Shown piece after piece: positions 50,962-60,020 of a stretch of DNA of 64,000 nucleotides; positions within the stretch are counted from its first letter, which is position 1; every line of letters starts with the position of its first letter. Below the pieces are notes generated by a model. It saw only the letters and a list, made by a program, of their open reading frames with translations. It searched no databases and had not been told where the DNA came from. Both the position numbers and the translations under genes were made by a program. Source of the DNA: Holophagaceae bacterium (GTDB lineage: Bacteria; Acidobacteriota; Holophagae; Holophagales; Holophagaceae); the NCBI GenBank assembly GCA_016722505.1, contig JADKJH010000005.1:62001-126000 (forward strand), in the 5' to 3' direction.

Positions 50962-52370
50962 TTCAGCGCTCCGTAGCAAGCGTTGAAGCTCAGGAGATCC
51001 ATGCGTTCGGGAACCAGCGCTTCCCCATCGCGCCGGAAGACAACGCCCAGAAAGAGATCAGGGCTTTCCTTGTGATGGGCCATAACCAGCACCTTGACTC
51101 CAGTGTCGACGAAGGCCGTGGGCTGGAAGCCTGGCCAAGCTTTGCGGGGAAGATCCTTCAGTGCCTTTGCGGACTCCTGTGGGGTCTCCGGGGCCTTGGC
51201 GATGGCTGCGTCCCCTTCGGCAAGCAGGCGGATGAAGGCCATGCGCGCGGGCTGGTCGTAGGTGGCGCTGAAGGCGGCCAGGGACTTCACGACTTGGGCG
51301 TACTGGAGGCTGCACGCAACCCGGCAGGCCTCCCGGGCCTGGGCTTTCCCGAGCCACGGCAGGGCTTTATCCAATGCTGTGTGCGTAGCGAAAGCTTTTT
51401 CGAAGGCCTTGAGGGTCTGGGCGGTCACCATTCCCACTGCCGGCGGCGCATATGCCTGAAGGCGGGTCCAACCCAGGGCGCCGCCATATGGGGTGGCACC
51501 GCCCTTTCGGAGCGCTTCGCCGGGAATCATTTCAATGTCCTTCAACCTCTTCTGGCCCTCCCACTCGGTCACCAAGGCTGTGTCGGACCAGGGATGGTAG
51601 AAAAGCACCGCTTGACGTTTTCCGATGCGGGGACCGCCGGTCACCAGGCAGGTTCGGAAGAAGTAAGTCCACCCCGCCTCGGGCTCCACCGTGGGCCAGA
51701 GAACTTGATTGAGTTCCGCCAGTTTCCCCGGTGCCTGAACTCCAGCAAAGGCTTCCCGTGGATCCTTTCCTGCATTTTCCCTGAAAGCAAGGAAGTCCCG
51801 CGTGCCCTTGCCTGGCATGAGGCGATCCCGCAGAAACCAAGCACCTGAAAACAAAAGCAAGACGCATGCGCCGAGAGCAATCCAGAGCCCCGCATGTGAT
51901 TTTGATTTTTTTGGGCTCTGCCGATGGGCGGGAAGCGGTGGCGGGGCCGCGATCTGCGAAGGCAGCGGCGGCGGAAGTTCCGATGGAAACGGCAGAGCTG
52001 GTGGCCGTACCGGGACGGGCAACGCCGGGACAGGGAATGGAGGTGGAAAGGCTACTGCAGGTCCAGGTTGCAAAACAGCGAGCCCTTCGACCCGCAACTC
52101 TACGGAGCCAAACTTCAGCGAATCACCTTCCGACAAAGGGGCTGTGCCCTGGACGCGAGCGCCATTGAGCTTGGTGCCATTCGTGGAATTGAGATCCTTC
52201 ACCAGCCAGCGCTCTCCCACTTTGTGGAAAACAGCATGATGAGTAGAGACGCTGGGCTCCTCCAATAGCAGCCCATTGTCCGGTCCCCGCCCGGCAGAGA
52301 GGCCTTCCACCAGCGGGAAGTGGCGCCCATCCGAACAAAGGACGAGACAAGGGACCAGTGTGGAAACCAT
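50958..52370 (-). CDS. FHA-domain membrane protein, first gene of operon
   Basis: A 470-residue protein. The FHA domain (about 1-100) has AGRGPDN, PSVSTHHAVF and KDLNSTNGTKLNG, the residues that bind phosphothreonine. A Pro-rich linker (about 105-165) leads to one membrane helix (LWIALGACVLLLFSGAWFL, about 172-190) and a domain of about 270 residues on the other side of the membrane, with no recognised family. It probably senses phosphorylation, perhaps by a Ser/Thr kinase such as that at 21011. The ATG at 52370 follows GAAGG; the open frame upstream is not conserved-looking. Confidence 0.85.
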   Translation of the reverse strand: MVSTLVPCLVLCSDGRHFPLVEGLSAGRGPDNGLLLEEPSVSTHHAVFHKVGERWLVKDLNSTNGTKLNGARVQGTAPLSEGDSLKFGSVELRVEGLAVLQPGPAVAFPPPFPVPALPVPVRPPALPFPSELPPPLPSQIAAPPPLPAHRQSPKKSKSHAGLWIALGACVLLLFSGAWFLRDRLMPGKGTRDFLAFRENAGKDPREAFAGVQAPGKLAELNQVLWPTVEPEAGWTYFFRTCLVTGGPRIGKRQAVLFYHPWSDTALVTEWEGQKRLKDIEMIPGEALRKGGATPYGGALGWTRLQAYAPPAVGMVTAQTLKAFEKAFATHTALDKALPWLGKAQAREACRVACSLQYAQVVKSLAAFSATYDQPARMAFIRLLAEGDAAIAKAPETPQESAKALKDLPRKAWPGFQPTAFVDTGVKVLVMAHHKESPDLFLGVVFRRDGEALVPERMDLLSFNACYGALK

Positions 52371-52696
52371 CAGAGTGCCTTCAAGGAGATGCCCCAGGAT
52401 GCCCGAAGGGTAGATGCGAGATTCTAACCCCAAGCCTCATGCAGATACCTTGCCCTTTGAAGGAAGTGTGTGCGTTGCATCACCGTTTCCAGTCCCTCGG
52501 TGGGGTCTTCCGGAAATTCTGGGCTAGTATCCCAAATGATCCTCGAACTACGAACGCGACAGAGCTGCACGAGGTGTTTTTCCCAACGAAAACATTTTCG
52601 TAAGTGGTGTGGCGCAGGGGCGATGCCAGATCAATGGGCTCCCACCTGCTTAATTGTGTTCTTTGATGGATCCTTGGAAATCCCTGGAGTAGCCGA
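52371..52696. other. Divergent intergenic region of 326 bp
   Basis: Lies between the FHA operon (minus) and the DUF2339 gene (plus) and should hold both promoters. A short dyad CGAAAACATTTTCG is present at about 52587-52600. No gene, tRNA or larger repeat was seen. Confidence 0.4.
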
Positions 52697-55600
52697 ATGA
52701 AGAAGTCCCCAGCCTATACGCTCTCCATCCTCAGCCTCCTCATAGCTATCTGGGCGTTCATCGCAGAGCAGTTTCATGCAACATCTAATAGCTGCGGCAC
52801 CTCGCTCCTCATCTTCACATCTGTGGCCTTGGCAATTGTTTCCATCATCCGCAATGTAAAGGCCCCGGCGGACGAGGGCTTCGATGCCAAGCCGTTATGG
52901 GATGCCATCGCCAAGCTGAGGGTGGAGGTGGAATTCCTTCGGAAACAGATCAGGGCGCAAGAAAACGTCGTCCATGCAATTCCCAAGGCGCATGAAGACC
53001 TCCAACAACAGGTGGCGGTTCCTCCTCCGTTACCGTCAGTCATCATCCAACCCGCAAGGCCCACCCAAGAGGTTCGGAGCCCGAAACAGACCGATCAAGC
53101 TGCACCGTATCTTTTGAAAGTGGCAGAGCCGGAACCTGTGGCAATTCCCGCATCGCTGACGTCCGAGCCCGTGACGGAGGCTTTCGCAGTCGAAGTCCTG
53201 CCACAACCAGAGCCTCCCTCCCTTCCTGTCCCCTCGCTGGAGCCCCATCCGCTTCCTGCCCTTGAGCCTGCAACCCTTGCTGCGACTGCTGCCACGCAAC
53301 CAGAAGCGATTGCCGAGGCTATTCCGGATGAGCATGCCCCCATGCCGGATCCAGCCCCGGTGCTTCCTTCCAAGCCACAATGGACGCCTCCTCCACCCCC
53401 AGCTGCCCCGCCACGCCCGCCTCGTCCAACATTCAAACCCATGCCCCAGCTTCCCGCGCCGGAGATCGTGGAAAAACCGCGGCGGAACATGGAGGACTTC
53501 CTCGGGACCCAGCTTTTCCTAAAGGCAGGCGTCGCCATCCTGGTGATCGGAGTGGTCTTCGCCATGGGACTCGTGTTCCAACGCATGGGGCACCTCGGCA
53601 AACTCACCATGGGGTACCTGGGCGGCCTCGCCATGCTGGGCGGCGGGCTTTTCGCGGAGCAGAAACCCAAGTACAAGACCTTTGGCCGGGCGATCATCGC
53701 CGGAGCCTGGGGCATCCTTTATTTCGTCACCTACGCAGGCGGTTTCATCGAGGCCAGCAAAGTCTTTCCTAGCGAAACCGCCGCGATCGTCGCGCTTATC
53801 ATCGCCGCCAGTGCGGCGGTCATCTTCTCCCTGAGGTATCGCAACGAGTGGACGACCACCTCGGCCTTCCTTCTCATCTTCCTGGGTCTAGGAATGGCGG
53901 CCTGGGAGCTTCAACCCACCTTCAACCTGACCAGCACGCTCATCGTGGCGCTTGCCATGGCGGTGCTGGTCTGGCGCACCGGATGGGTGCGGCTGTTGGG
54001 CTTCGGAGTTCCAGCCACTTGGGGGACACTCACTTTTTGGATCATCCGCAGACCCGGACTCGCTGCGGATGCAAGCCTCCTCATCACGCTGTTGCTGTGC
54101 TGGGCGGCCTTCCAACTTGTCCTGATCTTCTTTGATGGAGACGAGGATCGGGAGCGCTGGATCGGTCTTTCCCAAATTGGCAACTTCCTCGGAGGTTTCG
54201 GGCTTTGCCTCCACCAAACACTGCATGAGGGACAACCCTGGCTTTGGGCGGCCGGATTCGGCCTGGCGAATCTCCTGGTTGCCTGGGCCTACCATCGGCG
54301 CGGACGGCGCACAATGTACCTTCTGGCGGCCACCGAGGCGCTGGCCGCCCTGGCACTCGTGACACCGCTCCGCCTTGGATGGAAGCATCACCTGACGCCG
54401 GTCTATCGTCTCATCGGCATCGAGATGCTGCTGGTTGGCGGCGTCGTCCTGAAGGAGAAATATTTCCGGAGGATCGCCTATGGCGCCTTCTGCTTCACGT
54501 TTTTAGACATCCTTTTCACGAAGCTGGATCCTGCTCTCGGCACTGGCAGAACCCTTCTGCTCGGAGTGGCTTCCGGCCTTTGGCTGCTCGACTCAGCTTT
54601 GCTGAGGACCTCCTGGCGAGAGGTCTGCGACGGCCCCCGCGAACTCCACTACGCTTCGGGCACGTTCAGCGCCGCGGGCACTTTCCTGCTTGGAATTCTC
54701 ATCTGGTTCGAGGTCCCACTACAGAATCTCGGCAGCATGTACGCCGGACTGGCTCTGCTTTGGCTGCTCCTGAGCTGGCTGAAGGGCTACAAGGACGCCG
54801 TGGTGGAAGCAGCCATTCTCGGTGTTGGGGCTCTTGGCTTCTCCATCTTCGCGCTGGCTTCCCTGCCAGGAGAGCCGGGGACCGTGATGTCCCGTTGGGT
54901 GGGTGCTGCCGGTACGGCCTTGCTGTTGGCAACCGGGAGCGCTCTGGCTCGCAGGAAACCCCATGAAAACATCACGGAGGAGTTGGCTTATTCCATCGCG
55001 GGGTGCTTTGGATATCTCAGCCTGATAGCCACCTGGGCGGTACTCTTCCGCGAACTCCCCACGGCCTTGGTAGCCGCTGGATTCGGGGTATTGGCGGTCT
55101 GCCTGATGGGTATCGCAATCCTGGGAAGGTATAGGGATGTTGCCCTTTCGGCCCTCTTGACCTTGGCCGCCTCGCTCCTGATCCTCGTGTTTTATCCCGC
55201 AGCTCCCGGATCTCCCGTCTGGCACATCAGCTTGCATGGGTGGTCCCTGTTGTGCGTGGCGGTTTCCGCCTTCGCAATGGAGTGCCTGATCCGTAGGCCC
55301 GCCTCCGAGCCATTGTTCAGCAAGGCCTTGCAATCCAGGGTGGTATTCGCGGTAAGCATCCCTGGGCTGCTTCTGGGAAGCCTCGCGCTCTACACCGAAG
55401 CTACCGCCCCATGGATTGCGGCCTCCTTCGGACTCGCGGCCATCGCCTACCTCCTTCTGGGTCTTCGCTGGTCCCACCGGGACCGGGCCTTCGAGGCCTA
55501 CCTGCTGCTGATCTTCGGGCTGTTCACCTTGATCGCAAAGCCTGCCTCGTCAGAAATGGGCTGGCTCCACATCGGAATCCGTTCCTGGACGCTGATCGGC

Positions 55601-57802
55601 CTCGCGGTATCTGCCTTCATCCTGGAATTCATCTCCCGGAGGGAAAACGCGAGGGAGTTGCTGGGAGCGACCTGGAGCCGAATCTGCATCCTGTTCACGA
55701 GCCTCACGGGACTCTGGCTGGCCGTGCTTGCCCTCTCCATCGAAGTCCCGGAGGCCTGGCTCGCGGCGACCCTATCCAGCCTTGCGGTGCTCCATTTGGG
55801 CTTAGGCATCCTCTGGTCGCATCGGGACCGGGTCATTACTTCCTTTGGCCTCATGGCCCTGGCCCTAGCTTTGCTTTGGATCAAACCCGCTTCCACAACC
55901 TACCTTTGGGGCCATATCAGTTCCCATGGTTGGAGCTTGTTGGGGGTGGCTTTGGCGGCCTTCCTTTCGGAAACCCTGATCCGCATGGCCGCAGCTGCGA
56001 GGGTGCTGGATGAGCGAGAAAGACAAGCAGCACTCTGGTTCCACTTTCTCACCGGCCTGACTCTGACGGTCTGCGCCATCTGGACCGAAATCCCCGATCC
56101 CTGGGTGGACCCTGCCCTGGCCGCTTTATCCATGTTGCTGCTGATCCTTGGCCTGCTGCTTGGTTTCAAGGAACAGGTCCGGGGCTCGATCATCGTGGGC
56201 GTGGTAGCTCTCACCGCCCTGGGGAAATTTGGCCTTCAGTCCCACGGGACTTGGTTCCAGGTCGAGTACCGGGCTTGGAACCTCGGCATCCTGGCGTTCT
56301 TGGCCCTGATGCAGGAGTGGATGCTTGGCGCATGGGATGCCGCCGCCAAGAAACTCGATGAGCAAACGCTCAGAGCTGGAAAATCCTTCAACAGCCTCGC
56401 CGGAGTAGGCCTTCTCATTCTCCTGGCAACGTTTGAATTCAAAGCCCTTTGGGTGCCTGGTTCGCTCATGGCATTTGGCATTCTATGGATGGTCTGGGCG
56501 CGAAGGCGTCCCTCTGCCCTGCACGGCTCCGAAGCGTTGATTTTCGCGACTGCCTCGCTGGGCGTCATTGTGGTGATGATGGCCGGGATCTGGACTATTC
56601 CAGGCCAGGCCTTTGGTGTCCCCGAACACACAATCGCCACGGGCCTGGCACTCCTTCTCGCATACGTTCTGCATCGGGAAATCCATGTGGCCATGGCCGA
56701 AGACAGGCGGGAAGACCTGCAACTCCGGGATCTCCTGCCGGGACTGGAAAACTACGGAAACATTCTGGTGATCTTGACCACTTCCTGCATCGCGTTCCTC
56801 ATCAAATCCGAAAGCCTTGCCTACCACCGCAACCAGCTTGTCCCAATCCTGTGGGGAGCCCTGGCGCTGGCCCACTTCGAGCGGGGACGCGCCATGGAAC
56901 GCCCCATCTGGCCCCTTTTGGGCCATGCGCTGCTGGCCATTGGACTGGTCCATACCCTCTTGATCAATCTGCTCCTGGACTCGGCGTTTATGGGCTTCAG
57001 CCTGCGCCTGTGGTCGTGCCTCCCATTCCTGCTGGTGCTGGGCTTGGTTTACGGGCTTTGGAAGCGTTTCCATTTGGGTGTGCTCGATGGCGATTACGAG
57101 TGGCTGCGGACTTCCTACCTATATGTCATCCAGGTTCTGATTGGCGCGGTGCTGCTCTACGAGATGAAGCGCCCCTATGTGCTTTCTGCCTGGGCCATCC
57201 AGGCCGTAGCCACGCTTTTCATCGGGGTCTGGAAGAAAGACACGCACTGGCTCCGCGCCGCCCTGCTCCTGGCCTTCGCCAGCACCCTCCGTGCCTTCGC
57301 CCAGAATTTCTACTACTGGGATGCCTTTGCGCTTGGTGGTGAAAACCTTCTGGCCCTTCCTGCCGCCTGTGCCGCCCTCTTATCCGGGTATGTGCGACTC
57401 AGGCTTGCGAATCCCCACGCTGAGGCTGATGGAACAGATGGGACCCAAACCGGGATGCCATCCAGATTGCTATCCGGATGGCATCGCATGCCATGGTTCA
57501 TCATGCAGGCCACCCTCCTGGCCGGATTCATCTGGCAAGAAGCGACGGGCACGTCATTGACTGTCTGGGCCACGCTCTTCGGGTTTGGAATGGTGGGTCT
57601 GGGATTCTCATTCCGGGAGCGCATCGCCAGGCTCCTCGGCCTAGGCATTCTCTCTGCCTGTACCCTCAAACTCTTCATATGGGATCTGCGCGGGCTTCAG
57701 GGCCTTCCCCGTGTGGCCTCGTTCATCGCCCTTGGAGTGGTCTTGATCACCGTCAGCTTCGTCTACACCCGGTTCAAAGACAGGCTGGAAGGCTTGCTCT
57801 GA
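52697..57802 (+). CDS. Giant DUF2339 polytopic membrane protein
   Basis: A 1701-residue protein, about twice the usual DUF2339 length. Two N-terminal helices (SILSLLIAIWAFIAEQF and LLIFTSVALAIVSII) come first, then a coiled-coil segment and a long Pro-rich linker (about 95-255). DUF2339 begins at about 265 (MEDFLGTQLFLKAGVAILVI, then GVVFAMGLVF, KTFGRAIIAGAWGILYF). From there to the end it is almost all membrane helices, probably more than 40, with repeated blocks of similar layout (e.g. LGLRWSHRDRAFEAYLLLIF and LGILWSHRDRVITSFGLMAL). Function unknown. GGAG precedes the ATG. Confidence 0.88.
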   Translation: MKKSPAYTLSILSLLIAIWAFIAEQFHATSNSCGTSLLIFTSVALAIVSIIRNVKAPADEGFDAKPLWDAIAKLRVEVEFLRKQIRAQENVVHAIPKAHEDLQQQVAVPPPLPSVIIQPARPTQEVRSPKQTDQAAPYLLKVAEPEPVAIPASLTSEPVTEAFAVEVLPQPEPPSLPVPSLEPHPLPALEPATLAATAATQPEAIAEAIPDEHAPMPDPAPVLPSKPQWTPPPPPAAPPRPPRPTFKPMPQLPAPEIVEKPRRNMEDFLGTQLFLKAGVAILVIGVVFAMGLVFQRMGHLGKLTMGYLGGLAMLGGGLFAEQKPKYKTFGRAIIAGAWGILYFVTYAGGFIEASKVFPSETAAIVALIIAASAAVIFSLRYRNEWTTTSAFLLIFLGLGMAAWELQPTFNLTSTLIVALAMAVLVWRTGWVRLLGFGVPATWGTLTFWIIRRPGLAADASLLITLLLCWAAFQLVLIFFDGDEDRERWIGLSQIGNFLGGFGLCLHQTLHEGQPWLWAAGFGLANLLVAWAYHRRGRRTMYLLAATEALAALALVTPLRLGWKHHLTPVYRLIGIEMLLVGGVVLKEKYFRRIAYGAFCFTFLDILFTKLDPALGTGRTLLLGVASGLWLLDSALLRTSWREVCDGPRELHYASGTFSAAGTFLLGILIWFEVPLQNLGSMYAGLALLWLLLSWLKGYKDAVVEAAILGVGALGFSIFALASLPGEPGTVMSRWVGAAGTALLLATGSALARRKPHENITEELAYSIAGCFGYLSLIATWAVLFRELPTALVAAGFGVLAVCLMGIAILGRYRDVALSALLTLAASLLILVFYPAAPGSPVWHISLHGWSLLCVAVSAFAMECLIRRPASEPLFSKALQSRVVFAVSIPGLLLGSLALYTEATAPWIAASFGLAAIAYLLLGLRWSHRDRAFEAYLLLIFGLFTLIAKPASSEMGWLHIGIRSWTLIGLAVSAFILEFISRRENARELLGATWSRICILFTSLTGLWLAVLALSIEVPEAWLAATLSSLAVLHLGLGILWSHRDRVITSFGLMALALALLWIKPASTTYLWGHISSHGWSLLGVALAAFLSETLIRMAAAARVLDERERQAALWFHFLTGLTLTVCAIWTEIPDPWVDPALAALSMLLLILGLLLGFKEQVRGSIIVGVVALTALGKFGLQSHGTWFQVEYRAWNLGILAFLALMQEWMLGAWDAAAKKLDEQTLRAGKSFNSLAGVGLLILLATFEFKALWVPGSLMAFGILWMVWARRRPSALHGSEALIFATASLGVIVVMMAGIWTIPGQAFGVPEHTIATGLALLLAYVLHREIHVAMAEDRREDLQLRDLLPGLENYGNILVILTTSCIAFLIKSESLAYHRNQLVPILWGALALAHFERGRAMERPIWPLLGHALLAIGLVHTLLINLLLDSAFMGFSLRLWSCLPFLLVLGLVYGLWKRFHLGVLDGDYEWLRTSYLYVIQVLIGAVLLYEMKRPYVLSAWAIQAVATLFIGVWKKDTHWLRAALLLAFASTLRAFAQNFYYWDAFALGGENLLALPAACAALLSGYVRLRLANPHAEADGTDGTQTGMPSRLLSGWHRMPWFIMQATLLAGFIWQEATGTSLTVWATLFGFGMVGLGFSFRERIARLLGLGILSACTLKLFIWDLRGLQGLPRVASFIALGVVLITVSFVYTRFKDRLEGLL

Positions 57803-57917
57803 CCTCACTTCAATATCCTGATGATCCTGATAACCTTGCAACGCCCAGTGGGCAGCTGAATCCGCCCCGTACAGGATCTTCGGCTTTGTCCCCTCAACCA
57901 CTATTTTTGGAGGCAAC

Positions 57918-59990
57918 ATGCGCCTCACTACCTTGATCCTATCTGTCGTCGCGCTATCAGGCCTTCGGGCCGACGAAGGCATGTGGACCTTCGATAACAT
58001 CCCCGCCAGGACCATCAAAGCCAAGTACGGCGTCGAACCGGATGCCGCCTGGCTGAAGCGCTTGCAATTGGCCACACTGCGCTTCCCGGGGGGCACCGGG
58101 GCCTTCGTCAGTCCGGACGGCCTGGTGGTGACCAACCACCATGTGGGCCGCGATGCCATCGCCCAGGTGTCCACGGCGAAGGTGGATCTGGTGAAGGATG
58201 GGTTCGCCGCCCATTCGCGCGATCAGGAGATCAAGGTGCCCGGCCTCGAGTTGATGATGCTCGTGTCCATGGAGGATGTGACGGCGCGGGTGAACGGCGC
58301 CGTGAAGCCAGGCACCGCGGACAAGGATGCGCTCACGGCCCGCCGCAACGCCCTGGGCGAGATCCGGAAAGCCGAAGAGGCGAAAACCGGCCTCACCTGC
58401 GAACCCGTGGTCCTCTACCAGGGCGGCGAGTACTGGCTCTACCGGTATCAAAAATTCACGGACGTGCGTCTGGCGGCCGCGCCGGAGTTGCAAGTGGCGG
58501 CCTTCGGCGGCGACCCGGACAACTACACCTACCCGCGCCACAACCTGGACTTCTCCCTCTTCCGTGTCTACGAAAACGGCAAGCCCTACCGCCCCGCAGC
58601 CTTCCTGCCCTTCCAACCCAAAGGTGTCAGCATCGGAGAACTGACCTTCATTTCAGGCCATCCAGGCTCCACCTTCCGCCAGCAGACCCACGCCCAGATG
58701 GTGTATGCCCGTGACTTCGGGATCCCCTTCCAGCTCCGGTCCATGGCGCGGCAGAAGCAGGCGCTCCAGGTTTTGTCCGCGAGTTCGCCCGAGGCCCGGC
58801 GCCTTGCGGCAGATGCCATCTACGGCATCGAAAACGGCTTCAAGCGTCTCTCAGGCCAGCTGCTGGGGCTTTCGAAACCCGAAAACCTGCGCAAGGTCCT
58901 GGACGGTGAAGAAGCCCTGAAGGCCGCCGTGGCCAAGGATTCCGCCCAGCAAGCGAGGGTTGGAGAAAGCTGGCCGCGCGTGGCGCAGGCCGTGGAACGC
59001 CAGAAGGCGATGTTGAAGGCCTACACCTTCATGGGCCCCCGCAGCGTGGCGCTCCTGGGCCATGCCCTGACGCTGGTGCGCCTGCCGGACGAGGCCGCCA
59101 AACCTTCGGAGAAGCGGCTCACCGAATTCGCGGATGGCAACTTGAAGGCCACCCTGACCCGTCTGAATTCGCCCCGGCCCATCGAAAAACCGGTCGAAGC
59201 CGTGCGCCTCGCCGCCGGCCTGCGCGAAGCTGCGGATGAGTTGGGGACCGAGCATCCCTTCGTGAAGGCCATGTTGGGAGGCCTGACGCCCGAGGCCGTC
59301 GCCAAGGCCGCTGTCGAGAGCACGAAGCTGAATGATCCCGCCGCGCGGAAGCAGCTCGCCGAGGGCGGCAAGGCCGCCCTCGAGGCCACTGCCGATCCCA
59401 TGATCCTGCTTGCGAAAAAACTCGATCCGCTGAACCGGGCCGCGCGGAAGCAGTGGGAGGATGAGGTCACCAGCGTATTCAGCGAACACGGCGCCCGCAT
59501 CGCCGAGGCCCGCTTCAAGGTTTTCGGCAAAATGCTTTATCCCGATGCCACCTTCACGCTGCGGCTGGGGTTCGGGCCCGTCACCACCTATGCGACCGGC
59601 ACCGGCACCAAGGCCCAGCCTTTCACCACCTTCATGGGGATGTACGACCGCCACCTGGGCTGGGGCGGCAATGCCCTGGCCGCGGAGGACGGGGCCTGGA
59701 CGCTGCCCCAGCGCTGGCTGGACCGGCAATCCAAACTCGACCTCAGCACACCCTTCAATTTCATCTATGCCTGCGACACCGTGGGGGGCAACAGCGGCAG
59801 CCCTGTGCTGAACGTGAAGGGCGAGTTCGTGGGCATCAACTTTGACAGCGTCTATGAAGGGCAGGGCGGCTACTACGTCTACGACGCCGACACCAAGCGC
59901 GCCGTGGCCACGGACGCCCGCGCCATCCTGGAAGTCCTGCGGAAGATCATGGATGCCGGCCACCTGGCGGATGAGCTGACCGGAAAATAG
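57918..59990 (+). CDS. S46-family dipeptidyl peptidase (DPP7/DPP11 type)
   Basis: A 690-residue exported serine peptidase with a short signal peptide (LTTLILSVVALSGLRA). GMWTFDNIP and FVSPDGLVVTNHHVG (catalytic His about 74) are S46 signatures; the Asp lies in RHNLDFSLFRVYENG (about 211) and the Ser in GGNSGSPVLN (about 625), followed by FVGINFD. It would release dipeptides from peptides in the periplasm. Whether it prefers hydrophobic (DPP7) or acidic (DPP11) P1 residues is not decided here. With the S33 and S9 enzymes it suggests a peptide-feeding lifestyle, along with the OPT transporter 30 nt downstream. Confidence 0.93.
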   Translation: MRLTTLILSVVALSGLRADEGMWTFDNIPARTIKAKYGVEPDAAWLKRLQLATLRFPGGTGAFVSPDGLVVTNHHVGRDAIAQVSTAKVDLVKDGFAAHSRDQEIKVPGLELMMLVSMEDVTARVNGAVKPGTADKDALTARRNALGEIRKAEEAKTGLTCEPVVLYQGGEYWLYRYQKFTDVRLAAAPELQVAAFGGDPDNYTYPRHNLDFSLFRVYENGKPYRPAAFLPFQPKGVSIGELTFISGHPGSTFRQQTHAQMVYARDFGIPFQLRSMARQKQALQVLSASSPEARRLAADAIYGIENGFKRLSGQLLGLSKPENLRKVLDGEEALKAAVAKDSAQQARVGESWPRVAQAVERQKAMLKAYTFMGPRSVALLGHALTLVRLPDEAAKPSEKRLTEFADGNLKATLTRLNSPRPIEKPVEAVRLAAGLREAADELGTEHPFVKAMLGGLTPEAVAKAAVESTKLNDPAARKQLAEGGKAALEATADPMILLAKKLDPLNRAARKQWEDEVTSVFSEHGARIAEARFKVFGKMLYPDATFTLRLGFGPVTTYATGTGTKAQPFTTFMGMYDRHLGWGGNALAAEDGAWTLPQRWLDRQSKLDLSTPFNFIYACDTVGGNSGSPVLNVKGEFVGINFDSVYEGQGGYYVYDADTKRAVATDARAILEVLRKIMDAGHLADELTGK

Positions 59991-60020
59991 GCCCGTGGTA
60001 CGTTTCCGCGAGGAGTTTTC

